Counted from the first letter of the stretch, positions 44,566 through 54,044 are shown. The stretch is 64,000 nucleotides of DNA from Massilia yuzhufengensis (GCF_900112225.1 NZ_FOLD01000002.1:62001-126000), one strand, 5' to 3'. The notes: generated by a model not told the origin, from the sequence alone. Program-made: numbers and translations.

Positions 44566-45763
44566 ACAGGCACCGGCGGCCGCCGACCCGATGGACGATA
44601 TCGTCGTTCCTCCCCCATTCCTGCCCTTCGCGCTGCCCGACATCGGCGACGAGGAAATCCGCGCCGTCGAAGCCTGCCTGCGTTCCGGCTGGGTGACCAC
44701 CGGCCCCGCCACCCGCCGCTTCGAACAGGAATTCCGCACCTACCTGGGCGAAGACGTCGAAGCGATCTCGGTCAACTCGGCCACCGCCGGCCTGCACCTG
44801 GCGCTGGAGAGCGTCGGCATCGGGCCGGGCGACGAGGTCATCGTCCCCACGCTCACCTTCACGGCAACGGCCGAAGTGGTGCGCTACCTGGGCGCACGCC
44901 CGGTGTTCGTGGACGTCGACCCTGTCACCCTCAACGTGGCCCCGTCCGCGGTCGAGGCCGCGGTCACGCCGCGCACCCGCGCCATCATCCCGGTGCATTA
45001 CGCCGGGCTGGCCTGCGACATGGAGGCGATCCTGGCGCTGGCGTCGCGCCACGGGCTGCGCGTCATCGAGGACGCGGCCCACGCCTTCCCCACCCGGCTC
45101 GACGGCAAGCTGGTCGGCACTCTGGGCAGCGACATCACGGTGTTCAGCTTCTACGCGAACAAGACCATGACCACCGGCGAAGGCGGGATGGTGGTGACGC
45201 GCCACCCGGCGCTGGCGGCGCGCATCCGCGTGATGCGCCTGCACGGCATCAGCCAGGATGCGTTCGACCGCTACAACTCGCGGGTGCCGGCCTGGTACTA
45301 CGAGGTCGTTGCGGCCGGTTTCAAGTACAACCTCACCGATATCGCCTCGGCGATCGGCATCGAACAGCTGCGCAAGATCGACCGCTTCCAGCAGCGCCGT
45401 ACCTGGCTGGCCCAGCGCTACGACGAAGGCCTGGCCGGCCTGCCCCTGCTGCTGCCGGCGCATCCGGCCAATGAGGGCAGCACCCACGCCTGGCACCTGT
45501 ACGTGGTGCGCCTGCAGGACGGCGCCGGCATCGAACGAGACGAGCTGATCCGCGCCCTGGCGGCGCGCGGCATCGGCACCAGCGTGCATTTCATCCCGCT
45601 GCACCGCCAACCCTACTGGCGCGACACCTGCGGCCTGAATCCGGGCGCCTTCCCGGTCGCCGAGGCGGCCTTCGAGGCGATGCTCACGCTGCCGCTGTAC
45701 ACCAGGATGAACGACACCGACCAGGACCGTGTCATCGCCGCGTTGCGCACCCTGCTGTCATGA
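44558..45763 (+). CDS. Sugar C4 aminotransferase (DegT/DnrJ family, PglE-like)
   Basis: The 401-residue protein is a PLP aminotransferase with the PLP lysine in [15 protein letters not shown] (near 208), [12 protein letters not shown] before it and [11 protein letters not shown] near the end. The N-terminal [25 protein letters not shown] is typical of C4 aminotransferases (PglE, PseC, ArnB relatives). The likely substrate is the 4-keto sugar from the dehydratase at 31877, giving a 4-amino-4,6-dideoxy sugar. It overlaps the following initiating transferase by four bases, which supports a bacillosamine/QuiNAc4N-like route. Confidence 0.88.
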   Translation: MAEQAPAAADPMDDIVVPPPFLPFALPDIGDEEIRAVEACLRSGWVTTGPATRRFEQEFRTYLGEDVEAISVNSATAGLHLALESVGIGPGDEVIVPTLTFTATAEVVRYLGARPVFVDVDPVTLNVAPSAVEAAVTPRTRAIIPVHYAGLACDMEAILALASRHGLRVIEDAAHAFPTRLDGKLVGTLGSDITVFSFYANKTMTTGEGGMVVTRHPALAARIRVMRLHGISQDAFDRYNSRVPAWYYEVVAAGFKYNLTDIASAIGIEQLRKIDRFQQRRTWLAQRYDEGLAGLPLLLPAHPANEGSTHAWHLYVVRLQDGAGIERDELIRALAARGIGTSVHFIPLHRQPYWRDTCGLNPGAFPVAEAAFEAMLTLPLYTRMNDTDQDRVIAALRTLLS

Positions 45764-46350
45764 GCAAGCGCGTCTTCGACCTGCTGGGCGCGCTGGCGGG
45801 GCTGGCCCTGCTGGCGCCGGTCCTGCTGGCCATCGCCCTGTGGATCAAGCTCGATTCGCGCGGTCCGGTGCTGTACCGCCAGCAGCGGGTCGGCCGCGGC
45901 GGCCGGCTGTTCACGATCTACAAGTTCCGCAGCATGTCGCTGCGGCCGGTCGACGGGCCGCAGCTGACCGTGGGCGCCGATCCGCGCGTGACCCGCGCCG
46001 GCCGCTTCCTGCGCCACTACAAGCTCGACGAGCTGCCCCAGCTGTGGAACGTGCTGGAGGGCAGCATGAGCTTGGTCGGGCCGCGGCCGGAGGTGCCGCG
46101 CTACGTCGACTGCTATCCCCCTGACCAGCGCCGGGTGGTGCTGTCGGTGGCGCCCGGCATCACCGACTGGGCCGCGATCCGCTACAAGGACGAGAACGCG
46201 ATCCTGGCCCGCGCGGCCGATCCCGAGCGGGCCTACGTTGAAGCCGTGCTGCCCGTCAAGCTCGACTATTACGTGCGCTATGTCAGGGAACGCAGCTTCT
46301 GGGGCGACCTGCGGATCCTGGCGCACACGCTGGCGGCGATCGTGCGCTGA
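45760..46350 (+). CDS. Undecaprenyl-phosphate sugar-1-phosphate transferase (PglC-like)
   Basis: It starts repeat-unit synthesis by moving a sugar-1-phosphate to undecaprenyl phosphate. The 196-residue size is that of the short monotopic class (PglC), with one N-terminal reentrant hydrophobic segment (about 6-30). The catalytic region reads [10 protein letters not shown] and SLVGPRPE (Asp-Glu pair near 96). No long N-terminal WbaP-type membrane domain is present. The preference for diacetamido sugars seen in PglC fits the neighbouring genes, but is inferred. Confidence 0.92.
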   Translation: MSKRVFDLLGALAGLALLAPVLLAIALWIKLDSRGPVLYRQQRVGRGGRLFTIYKFRSMSLRPVDGPQLTVGADPRVTRAGRFLRHYKLDELPQLWNVLEGSMSLVGPRPEVPRYVDCYPPDQRRVVLSVAPGITDWAAIRYKDENAILARAADPERAYVEAVLPVKLDYYVRYVRERSFWGDLRILAHTLAAIVR

Positions 46351-46365
46351 GCGCGCGAACTGGCG

Positions 46366-46959
46366 ATGCAGTTGCTGCACCTGGGCGACCTCGAGCTGAC
46401 CCTGCCGCTGGCGATGGCGGCGGGCGCCTGGCTGCTGGCGGCGCGCGCCTGGCGCGCCGCCGCCGCCTGGACGCTCCTGTACACCGGGGCGCTGGCGCTG
46501 GTGGGCGGCAGCAAGGTCGCTTACCTGGCCTGGGGCGTCGATGTGCCGGTGCTCGACTTCAAGGCGCTCAGCGGCCACGCGACCGGGGTGACGGCGGTGT
46601 ACCCGGTACTTGGCTACCTGCTGTGCCGGCAAGCGGGGCGCGGGCCCGCGTTTGCCGCCGCCGGCGCCGGCCTGGTGCTGGGGCTGGCCGTCACCGCCGG
46701 GCTGGTCCTGTATGACGAACACGCGGCGGCCGAAGCGGCGGCCGGATGGCTGCTCGGCGCCGGCGTCAGCGTGGGCACGCTGTACCAGGCCGAGCCACGC
46801 GGCGTCGCGCTCGGGCTGCCGGCTGCAGCCAGCGCCGTACTGGTGTATGTCGCATCAGCGGCGCTGATGCAATCGGCGCATGTCGGCTACTGGATGATCA
46901 AGCTGGCGCTGGCGCTGTCGGGCAATACCGAGCCATTTTCATGGGACACATGCGGCTAA
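46366..46959 (+). CDS. PAP2-like membrane phosphatase (divergent)
   Basis: The 197-residue protein is mostly membrane helices. It shows the PAP2 motif C2 SGHATG and a C3-like HAAAEAAAG, but the usual first motif (KxxxxxxRP) is not evident. PAP2 enzymes dephosphorylate undecaprenyl or other lipid pyrophosphates, so a role in recycling the carrier lipid is possible. The ATG lacks a strong ribosome site; a start at 46366 keeps the first helix complete. It lies 15 bases after the transferase stop. Confidence 0.68.
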   Translation: MQLLHLGDLELTLPLAMAAGAWLLAARAWRAAAAWTLLYTGALALVGGSKVAYLAWGVDVPVLDFKALSGHATGVTAVYPVLGYLLCRQAGRGPAFAAAGAGLVLGLAVTAGLVLYDEHAAAEAAAGWLLGAGVSVGTLYQAEPRGVALGLPAAASAVLVYVASAALMQSAHVGYWMIKLALALSGNTEPFSWDTCG

Positions 46960-46986
46960 CGATTACTACCAATGGAGAACAACAGA

Positions 46987-48177
46987 ATGGTTTCCTTCCC
47001 CTCGATACATTGGCAGGCACGGGCGCCGCTAGGCGACAATGCGGTGCAATCCCTGCTGATCTCCGCGCTGCGCGGCCTGGCGGCCCTGCAGGTCGCGGCC
47101 TCGCACCTGCGCGCCGAAATCTATCCCGGCCTGCGCACGCTGGAGGAGCCCACCCTGGCCTACCTGGGCCTGGCCTTCGTCACCGGCTTCGCCCACCAGG
47201 CGGTGGTGGTGTTCTTCCTGATCAGCGGCTGGCTGGTGGGCGGCAGCCTGATGAACCGCTTCGGCAAGCCGCAGGCGCTGGCGCACTATGCGATCGACCG
47301 CTTCACCCGGCTCTGGACCGTCCTGCTGCCGACCCTGCTGCTCACCCTGGGCATCGGCCTGCTCATCGGCGCCGCCGCACCGGGCCCGGTCAACTTCGAC
47401 CCGGCCAACGAATACTCGGCGGCGTCCTTCGCCGGCAACCTGTTCGGCCTGCAGACCCAAACGGTGCCTGATTTCGGCGGCAATTATCCGCTGTGGAGCC
47501 TGGCGCATGAAACCTGGTACTACATCCAGTTTCCCCTGCTGCTGCTGGTGATCGCTGGCGGCGGCGTGCTGCGCCGCGCCGCCGCGGCCGCGGCCCTGGT
47601 CCTGCTGCTGGCGACGATGCGCGACATGATTTCGCTGTACTTCGCGATCTGGCTGCTGGGCGCCGCGTTCTCGCGCATCCGCATCGACTGCGGCAACGTG
47701 GTCCGTGGGGTGCTGTTGTTGCTGACCCTGGCCCTGTTCGTGTATTACCGGCTGCGCGGCAACAATGACGACCTGGTGCCGGGCTCCTTCGTCCAGGACA
47801 TCATCTGCAGCATCCCATTCCTGCTACTGCTGGCCTCGCTCCAACAACAGGTCGACGCCAGGGCGCCGGCCTACGTCCGGGCCAACCGCGTGGCGGTCTT
47901 CTTCTCGGAGTTCTCATTCTCGCTCTACGTGCTGCATATTCCGGTTATCGAGCTGATGCGCTACCTGGGACGCCAGTTCCTCGGCCGCGACCGCCTCGAC
48001 CCGGCCATTGCGACGGATTACCTGTGGTACTTCTTCGTCGTCGGCGCGATCGTGGCGATTTCGTATGTGTTCTACCTGCTGTTCGAGCGCCATACCATCC
48101 GTATCCGCAACGCCATGAAGCACTGGCTCCTCAGCCCGCGCGCCAAGCCGGTCCACGCGGTGTTGTCGCCGGACTGA
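46987..48177 (+). CDS. Acyltransferase 3 family membrane protein (O-acetyltransferase-like)
   Basis: The 396-residue protein has about ten membrane segments and family-type N-terminal signature (ALRGLAALQVAASHLR near 27). It ends with a short cytoplasmic tail. Such proteins O-acetylate cell-surface sugars using acetyl-CoA. I prefer the ATG at 46987, nine bases after GGAG; the ATG at 46972 is the alternative. It is the last gene of the rightward polysaccharide operon and is followed by a GC-rich hairpin. Confidence 0.87.
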   Translation: MVSFPSIHWQARAPLGDNAVQSLLISALRGLAALQVAASHLRAEIYPGLRTLEEPTLAYLGLAFVTGFAHQAVVVFFLISGWLVGGSLMNRFGKPQALAHYAIDRFTRLWTVLLPTLLLTLGIGLLIGAAAPGPVNFDPANEYSAASFAGNLFGLQTQTVPDFGGNYPLWSLAHETWYYIQFPLLLLVIAGGGVLRRAAAAAALVLLLATMRDMISLYFAIWLLGAAFSRIRIDCGNVVRGVLLLLTLALFVYYRLRGNNDDLVPGSFVQDIICSIPFLLLLASLQQQVDARAPAYVRANRVAVFFSEFSFSLYVLHIPVIELMRYLGRQFLGRDRLDPAIATDYLWYFFVVGAIVAISYVFYLLFERHTIRIRNAMKHWLLSPRAKPVHAVLSPD

Positions 48178-48204
48178 GCGGCCTTCGATCCGGGCCCCCG
48201 GACG

Positions 48205-48244
48205 GAACGGGCCGGCCGCTGCCTCGACAGGCGGCGGCCCGTTC
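48205..48244 (+). terminator. GC-rich hairpin after the polysaccharide operon
   Basis: GAACGGGCC (48205-48213) pairs with GGCCCGTTC (48236-48244), with further pairing inside. It lies 28 bp after the acyltransferase stop. There is no T-tract, so it may end transcription with Rho or act as a 3' stabiliser. Confidence 0.5.
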
Positions 48245-48661
48245 GCTGCATTCCGGACGCCCTGCCATGTCACGCCTGGCCGTCTGCGCGGTCACTGGCG
48301 ACCCCAAACAGTTCCCGACATCCCGAACGGGTGAATTGCCAGGCCAGCGCCTGATGGCGCGCGCCGGCGAGCGCGTGGCGGGTGCGGCTGGAAGGCGCTT
48401 CCCTGCTTCGACACGGCGGCGGTGGCGATGCACGGAGCGGTGATGAGCGAACGCCGGGCTGGCGCGCAGGCTGCGGCGCTTGCCTCGGCTGCGGAGACTG
48501 CGGAGGTTATAACGGCTGGAACGTTCGAAATGGCTGGAGCGGCTGTCGCGGATTGCGCGGCTTGAGTGGCTTGAGCGGCAAGCCAGCGTGGGGCCAGGGA
48601 CACCCGCGGCAATGGCGCGGCATTCGTCCGTTGCGTCAATCGGGTCTGCTACGTGTAAGCG
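48245..48661. other. Intergenic region between convergent polysaccharide operons, no gene seen
   Basis: About 415 bases hold short open frames on both strands, all with poor composition (Ala-, Arg- and Ser-rich) and without ribosome sites. The part from about 48440 to 48600 is made of loosely repeated GGCTTGAG/GGCTGGAG/GCGGCT-like blocks. I see no recognisable RNA or mobile element. It could be a decayed gene. Confidence 0.45.
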
Positions 48662-48705
48662 AAAAAAAGGCAGGCCCCGAAAAACGCAGGGGTTCCCGGC
48701 CTGCC
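48662..48705 (-). terminator. Rho-independent terminator of the wzc transcript
   Basis: On the minus strand GGCAGGCC pairs with GGCCTGCC around a CCCTGCG..CGGGG inner stem and is followed by a run of seven T. It lies about 63 bp after the stop of the Wzc-like gene. Confidence 0.8.
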
Positions 48706-48768
48706 AGTGGATCAGGGGCGGACGCGCCGCGGGCATCTGCGCGCACCTGCCGCGCGCATCGGCTGGCT

Positions 48769-51045
48769 TCAAGCCACGTAGGCCAGCTGCGGCCCGCCGC
48801 CGTACTGCGACCGGTAATCCCCCAGCCGCAGCGCCATATCATTGAACAGCACACCGCGGGGCGAGATGCCGGCATGGTTCAGGCGCTTGATCGACTCGTT
48901 GATCTGCCCTTCCGTCGTGATGGCGTAGCGCGTGACCAGGAACACCGCGCCGGCATGGGCGCCGATGATCAGCGCGTCGGCCACCGCCAGCACGGGCGGC
49001 GGATCGATCAGCACCAGGTCGTAGTGCGGGCTGACCGTCTCGAGCAGGGTGCCGAAATTGAGGTGCAGGAGGAATTCGGCCCGGTTGGTCGGCAGTTCGC
49101 CGGTCGCGATGAAATCGAGGCGCTCCAGCACCTCGCGGTGGATGACTTCGTCGACCGACGCGCCGCCGGCGATCGCCCGCGACAGGCCGTTGCCGCGTTC
49201 CACGCCGAAGTAGCGGTGCAGGTGGCCGTTGCGCATGTCGGCGTCGATCAGCAGCACGCGCTTGCCGCTGGCGGCCATGACGGCCGCGAAATTCGCGGCA
49301 ATGAAGGACTTGCCCAGGTCGCGCGTCGGCCCAGCCATCATGACGACGTTGTTCTTGAAGTGCGGCATCGAGAACTGGAGCGCCGCGCGGAAGCTGCGCA
49401 GGCTCTCGACGGCCGGGTCTTCCGGCAGGATCTGCGCCAGCAGGGGCAGCACGCCGTCCGGCTTGGACTTGCGCATCAGCTTGTCCTGGTTGCTGCTGTG
49501 CGGGATCGAGGCATACACCACCCGCGCGCGCAGCATCCGCTCGATTTTCTGCGGGTCGTCGATCCCGCCGCGCATCGCCTTGCGGGTGAAGGCGATGAGG
49601 GTACCGAGGAACAGCCCGGTGACCACCGCCATTGCGACGATCAGCGGCCGGTTCGGCTTGATCGGGCGCTCCGGAGCGATGGGGGCGTCGACCAGGCGCA
49701 CATTGCTCACCCGCCCGACCGAGATCAGGCGCAGCTGCTGCGCGGTATTCGACAGCGCCGTGTACAGGTCGGTATTGACCTTGATGTCGCGCGTCAGGCG
49801 CGCTTCGTCCTGCTCCATGACGGGCAGCGTGCGGATGCGGCTGGCGATGGCGTCGATCTCGGTATCGACTTCCTTGCGCTGGCGGTTGATCGCCGCGACG
49901 ATCGGGTGGTCTTCGGTAAAGCGCGCCAGCAGCTCGGTTTTCTTCTGCATGAGCTCCATGCGCCGGGTGCGCGCCGCCGCCGCCTGCGTCAGGCTCATGC
50001 GGGCCTCTTCGCGCAGGTCGACCGTGCCGTGGGCGTTGCGGAACTGGTTGTAGCGGTCTTCGGACTGCTCCAGCTGGCGCTTGAGGATGGGAAGCTGCTG
50101 GTTCAGGAAGGCCAGCGATTTTTCTGCTTCCTCGGTCTTGCGGGCCAGGTTCTGGCGCATGTATTCGCGCCCGATCTCGCTCAGCAGGCTGTTGATGCGC
50201 GCCGAACTCTCACCCTGCAGCTTGACTTCGATCACGCCCGACTGCTTGCCCTGCTCGGTGATCACCATCGAACTCTGGATCGCCTGGATCGTGCCCAGGC
50301 GCGACTTGCGCTTGATGCGGAAGCGCGCGCCGGGGTTGGCGAACAGGCGGTCAACCTTGATTTCGAGCAGGCCATCGGGCAAGGGCACCCGGTAGCGCTG
50401 GCCCACCGTGCCGTCGAAGGCCAGGCGCTGGCCGCCGCCCGAGAAGCGGTAGCGGTTGCCGGCGCGCGCGGTGAGCACGAATTCGCGGTTGAGCCAGGAC
50501 TCGGGCACTTCGAACACCGAGACATCGGCCTTTTCGCCGCCCCACACGTAGCCGCCGTAGCCGAACAGGCCCGGGTTGGACAGGTTGCCGGCGTTCTGGG
50601 TGGCGAACCAGAAGCCCGCCACCGGGAAGTATTTCGGCTGGACTTCGATGTACAGCTGCAGGTTGTCGACCGCGCGCGACACCACCATGCGCGAGCGCAG
50701 CAGCTCCATCTCGGCGATGGCGGCCTTCTTGGTTTCGAACAGCGACGAGGCTTCGCTCAGGATGTTCTTGGACGCGTTCGGGCTTTCTTCCTCGACGTGG
50801 ATCATGAGGTTGGCTTCGTACACCGGCTTGGCCACGAGCGCGTACAGCACCGCCACCACGGTGATGAAGGCCGTAATGCTGCCGATGAGCCAGCGGCTGT
50901 CGTACAGGGTGTTGAAGTAGCCCTTCAGGTCGACGGTGGGCTCCTCGAGCAGGGGTTCGGGCGGGCGCGGGTCGAAGGGCACCGACAGCACGGGCGGGCT
51001 GTGCGAGACATGGGTCAGCTGGTGGACGTCGGCAGGATTGCTCAT
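48769..51045 (-). CDS. wzc: Wzc-like chain-length determinant and BY-kinase
   Basis: The 758-residue inner-membrane protein has a Wzz domain with flanking membrane helices (about 52-74 and 480-500), a long coiled-coil periplasmic region (about 290-420) and a C-terminal kinase-like domain. Walker A reads AGPTRDLGKS, with Arg-Asp-Leu replacing the usual Pro-Gly-Val, and Walker A' LLIDADMR is present. The C-terminus holds three tyrosines only (YRSQYGGGPQLAYVA), fewer than in Wzc. Such proteins control polymer length and export with Wza. The Wza-like gene lies upstream on the same strand. Confidence 0.88.
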   Translation of the reverse strand: MSNPADVHQLTHVSHSPPVLSVPFDPRPPEPLLEEPTVDLKGYFNTLYDSRWLIGSITAFITVVAVLYALVAKPVYEANLMIHVEEESPNASKNILSEASSLFETKKAAIAEMELLRSRMVVSRAVDNLQLYIEVQPKYFPVAGFWFATQNAGNLSNPGLFGYGGYVWGGEKADVSVFEVPESWLNREFVLTARAGNRYRFSGGGQRLAFDGTVGQRYRVPLPDGLLEIKVDRLFANPGARFRIKRKSRLGTIQAIQSSMVITEQGKQSGVIEVKLQGESSARINSLLSEIGREYMRQNLARKTEEAEKSLAFLNQQLPILKRQLEQSEDRYNQFRNAHGTVDLREEARMSLTQAAAARTRRMELMQKKTELLARFTEDHPIVAAINRQRKEVDTEIDAIASRIRTLPVMEQDEARLTRDIKVNTDLYTALSNTAQQLRLISVGRVSNVRLVDAPIAPERPIKPNRPLIVAMAVVTGLFLGTLIAFTRKAMRGGIDDPQKIERMLRARVVYASIPHSSNQDKLMRKSKPDGVLPLLAQILPEDPAVESLRSFRAALQFSMPHFKNNVVMMAGPTRDLGKSFIAANFAAVMAASGKRVLLIDADMRNGHLHRYFGVERGNGLSRAIAGGASVDEVIHREVLERLDFIATGELPTNRAEFLLHLNFGTLLETVSPHYDLVLIDPPPVLAVADALIIGAHAGAVFLVTRYAITTEGQINESIKRLNHAGISPRGVLFNDMALRLGDYRSQYGGGPQLAYVA

Positions 51046-51098
51046 GGTGGCGGATCTCGCTCAGGTACGGGTGCTCGGGGTCGGGTGCTCGGTGGTGC

Positions 51099-52226
51099 TC
51101 AGGGACGGGTAGTGACGCCGACCGCCGAGGTCAGTGCGCCCGGGAACAGCAGGCTCAGGTGACGGTTCCAGTTGGCCAGCGGCGAGGCGGCGACGTACAC
51201 GACGTCCTTCGGGCGCAATTCGAACGATTCGGCCATGGCCAGGGCGCCGCTGGCGCGCGCATCGAGCTGGAATACGCGGGTGCGCTCGGGCGTCTTGCGC
51301 ACCACGTAGATCTGGCGCGCGTCGCCACTGAGCGGGCTTACGCCGCCGCTCTCGCCGAGCGCCTCGTTCAGGGTGAGGCGGCCGTTGTGCATGGTGAGCG
51401 CGCGCGGGGTGACGACCTCGCCGGACACGAACACCTTGCTCTCGTCGCGCGAATGGACCCGCACCACGTCGCCGTGCGCCAGCAGCATGCTGCCCGGGTT
51501 GACGCCCTTCTGCACCAGCTCGCGCAGGTTGATCTGGTAGCGCCGCGGGCCGCGTTCAATGACGATGCGGCTCTGATCGGCGCTGGGCAGCATGCCGCCG
51601 GCGCGGTTCAGCGCTTCCACCAGGGTCATGGGAATGTCGTTGATGGCCTGCAGGCCGGGCGCCTTGACCTCGCCGTCGATGTACACCCGCTTGCTGCGGT
51701 AGGACTGCACGCGCAGGGTGACGCTCGGCTGGGCGATGTAGCGCGCCAGTTTTTTGGTGAGCATGGTGCGGGCCTGCTCTTCGGTCTGTCCCTCGACGTG
51801 CTGCAAGCCGATGAGCGGGAACTGGATGCGGCCCAGGTGGTCGACCGCGAAGCCCGGCGGGATGACATTGGGGGCGATGGTGCCGGTGTCGGCGGCCGCG
51901 GTGGCGGTCGTCATGCCGCCGCCGGCCAGCTCGGGATGGTCCCACACGACGATCGACAGCACATCGCCCTGGCCGATCGTGTACGGCGAGGGGTTGGGGA
52001 CAATAAGCGGCGTCAGGTCCTGGCGGGCCTGGTCGACATAGGCGCGGCGCTCGCTGTCGATCAGCTGCTCGGTGATTTTTTCGGTGGGCGGCGCATCGCC
52101 GCCGCCCTCCTTGTCGCCGCCGGCGAACTGGATGCCGGTGGTGCAGCCCCCCAAGGCCAGTACCAGTGCGATGGCGGGGGCCAGCGACCGGCAACCGGAT
52201 AGTGCAGCTGAACAAATCGAAGCCAT
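51099..52226 (-). CDS. wza: Wza-like polysaccharide export outer-membrane lipoprotein
   Basis: Wza octamers form the outer-membrane exit pore of capsule and exopolysaccharide. The 375-residue protein has a lipobox LGGC at Cys28, the Poly_export domain (YTIGQGDVLSIVVWDHPEL near 83-101) and SLBB repeats (about 175-340, with VYIDGEVKAPG and VFVSGEVVTPR). It ends in an amphipathic helix-like segment. The ATG at 52226 has a weak ribosome site. It is upstream of wzc, and the TolA/TonB-like gene lies upstream of it. Confidence 0.9.
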   Translation of the reverse strand: MASICSAALSGCRSLAPAIALVLALGGCTTGIQFAGGDKEGGGDAPPTEKITEQLIDSERRAYVDQARQDLTPLIVPNPSPYTIGQGDVLSIVVWDHPELAGGGMTTATAAADTGTIAPNVIPPGFAVDHLGRIQFPLIGLQHVEGQTEEQARTMLTKKLARYIAQPSVTLRVQSYRSKRVYIDGEVKAPGLQAINDIPMTLVEALNRAGGMLPSADQSRIVIERGPRRYQINLRELVQKGVNPGSMLLAHGDVVRVHSRDESKVFVSGEVVTPRALTMHNGRLTLNEALGESGGVSPLSGDARQIYVVRKTPERTRVFQLDARASGALAMAESFELRPKDVVYVAASPLANWNRHLSLLFPGALTSAVGVTTRP

Positions 52227-52332
52227 GATTGTTGCCTATCAAAAATAGACGCATTACTGGACAGTTAAGTCCAGCGTACGGCGTTCAACAGGCTTGGCTT
52301 TGTAGCGGATCAAACTGCGGGCTGGTGTGCGC

Positions 52333-53949
52333 CTACCGCATTTCCTCGAGTAATTTCAGGCCGTCGACGAAGCGCCAGACGCGGCGGATTTCGATGACGT
52401 CGAAGCGCGCGGCGACATTGGGGGGAAAGGCGGAATAGCGCGCATTGAGCTGGACGAAACGGCGCACGGCGTCGTCCATGTCGGGGCGCCCGCTGGAGCG
52501 CACGATGGTCACGTCGTCGATGCTGCCGTCGCTGCGCAGCGACAGGCTGATCAGCGGGTCGATGCGCACGTCCTGCAGCTTGAAACGCGATCCTCCGAGG
52601 ACCGCATTTCGCTCTAGCTTCTGGCGCACGCTGTCGACGTACAGGCGCAGCGGCACATCGCCCTCGGCGCCGTCGGAGACCACCCGGCGCGATCCGGCGA
52701 ACGGGTTGACGGGGCGCGCCGGCGGCGGGTGCACGCTCGGGATGCTCAGGCCGCGCAGCAGCTCGCGCGCGCGGCTCGCCATTGCGCTACCCGGTACGGC
52801 GCCGGGCGGCCGGTTGCCGTCACCGCTGCCGCTGCCCGGGCCGCCGGGCCCCGCGCTGCCGCTGCCTGGCAGGGGCTGCGCCTGCATGCGTTCGGCGGCG
52901 GCGCGCCGCCCGGCTTCCTCCGCCAGGCGGCGTGCGCCCTCTTCCGCGGCCTGGCGCTGCGCCAGCTCCTCGGCGCGTTGGCGCGCCTGCGCTTCCAGCT
53001 GCGCCTGCACGCGGCGCCGCTCGGCTTCCTCGGCCGCCAGGCGTTCGGCCGCGAGCTGGCGCCGTTGCAGCTCCTGGGCCTCCCGCGCCAATGCTTCTTC
53101 GCGCTCGCGCAATTGGGCAAGACGCTGCTGCTCCGCTTCCGTGCGGCGCCGGTCTTCAAGCTGTTGATTGGCCATGCGCGCCTGCTCGGCGGCCAGCTGC
53201 TCGTCACGCGCCTGTTCCTGGGCTCGCTGCTCGGCCTGCTGGCGCTCGGCAAGCTGCTGGTCCGCCAGGCGCTGTTCGGCCCGCTGCTGTTCGAGCAGGC
53301 GCTGCTCGTCGGCGCGCCGGGCCGCGAGGCGCTCCTGGTCCTCGCGCAATTGGCGTTCGGCCTCGCGCTGCTGCGCCTCCCGGGCAGCAATGCGCGCGGC
53401 CTCCCTGGCCTGCTCGTCCTCGCGCGCCGCCACGGCATCCGGCGCTCCTTCCACGTCGGGAAGCGCGACGCTGGGCAAGGAATCCGGTTCGACCTCCGGC
53501 AAGGGCGGCGCCACCGCGAAGGCGGCGTCCTGCTGGTCCATTGCGATGACCGGCGGGGCCACCGGGGCGCGGCGCTTTGGCGGCTTGCGGGGCGTCGCCG
53601 TGGCGGCCGGCCGCGGCTTGGGCGCCACCGCCTGGGCGACGGCGACGGGCTCCGGGCGCGGGTCTACCAGCTGCATGCCGGTGGCGGTTTTCGCTGCGGT
53701 CGAGGTGGCGGGGGGAGTAGGCGGAACGGGCGCGACGGCAGGCACCGGAAGTGGTTCGGGCGCCGGCAGCGGCGCGGGCGCCAGCGTGACCTGGATCGGC
53801 CCGCCCGGTCCGGCGCCGACACCGGGAATGCCGAACTGCAGCGACAGCAGCAAGCCATGCAGCAGGACCGATACCGCCAGGCCGGTGACGAGACGCCGGT
53901 CGCGCTGGGCCAGGGTATCGTTCAGACTGCGTACGCGCGCGTAGGGCAT
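52333..53949 (-). CDS. TolA/TonB-like energy-transducer protein beside the export genes
   Basis: The 538-residue protein has one N-terminal membrane helix (about 23-40) and a Pro/Ala-rich region (about 45-175). A long charged alpha-helical segment rich in Ala, Glu, Gln and Arg (about 170-355) resembles TolA domain II. A glycine-rich hinge leads to a C-terminal TonB/TolA-type domain (about 455-530, SLRSDGSIDDVTIVRSSG). It probably spans the periplasm and links inner-membrane energy or support to an outer-membrane partner. The distance to wza is about 105 bp. ExbB/ExbD or TolQ/TolR genes are not present. Confidence 0.8.
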   Translation of the reverse strand: MPYARVRSLNDTLAQRDRRLVTGLAVSVLLHGLLLSLQFGIPGVGAGPGGPIQVTLAPAPLPAPEPLPVPAVAPVPPTPPATSTAAKTATGMQLVDPRPEPVAVAQAVAPKPRPAATATPRKPPKRRAPVAPPVIAMDQQDAAFAVAPPLPEVEPDSLPSVALPDVEGAPDAVAAREDEQAREAARIAAREAQQREAERQLREDQERLAARRADEQRLLEQQRAEQRLADQQLAERQQAEQRAQEQARDEQLAAEQARMANQQLEDRRRTEAEQQRLAQLREREEALAREAQELQRRQLAAERLAAEEAERRRVQAQLEAQARQRAEELAQRQAAEEGARRLAEEAGRRAAAERMQAQPLPGSGSAGPGGPGSGSGDGNRPPGAVPGSAMASRARELLRGLSIPSVHPPPARPVNPFAGSRRVVSDGAEGDVPLRLYVDSVRQKLERNAVLGGSRFKLQDVRIDPLISLSLRSDGSIDDVTIVRSSGRPDMDDAVRRFVQLNARYSAFPPNVAARFDVIEIRRVWRFVDGLKLLEEMR

Positions 53950-54044
53950 GCCGGGGCTGGGAAGCGATTATTGTCAGGCAGGCATCATAGCGTTTACTCA
54001 GCAGGATGACGAGGGCGCGCGTTTGAAGCAGGTCGACCGGGTAG

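Noticed and set aside
48443..48565. Short plus-strand frame starting ATG AGC GAA in the intergenic gap
   Set aside because: It is about 40 codons, without a ribosome site or recognisable family; the composition matches the surrounding repeated blocks.
48292..48639. Minus-strand 115-codon frame between the convergent operons
   Set aside because: It has a poor start and an Ala-, Ser- and Arg-rich composition; the same region is open on other frames. Not supported as a gene.
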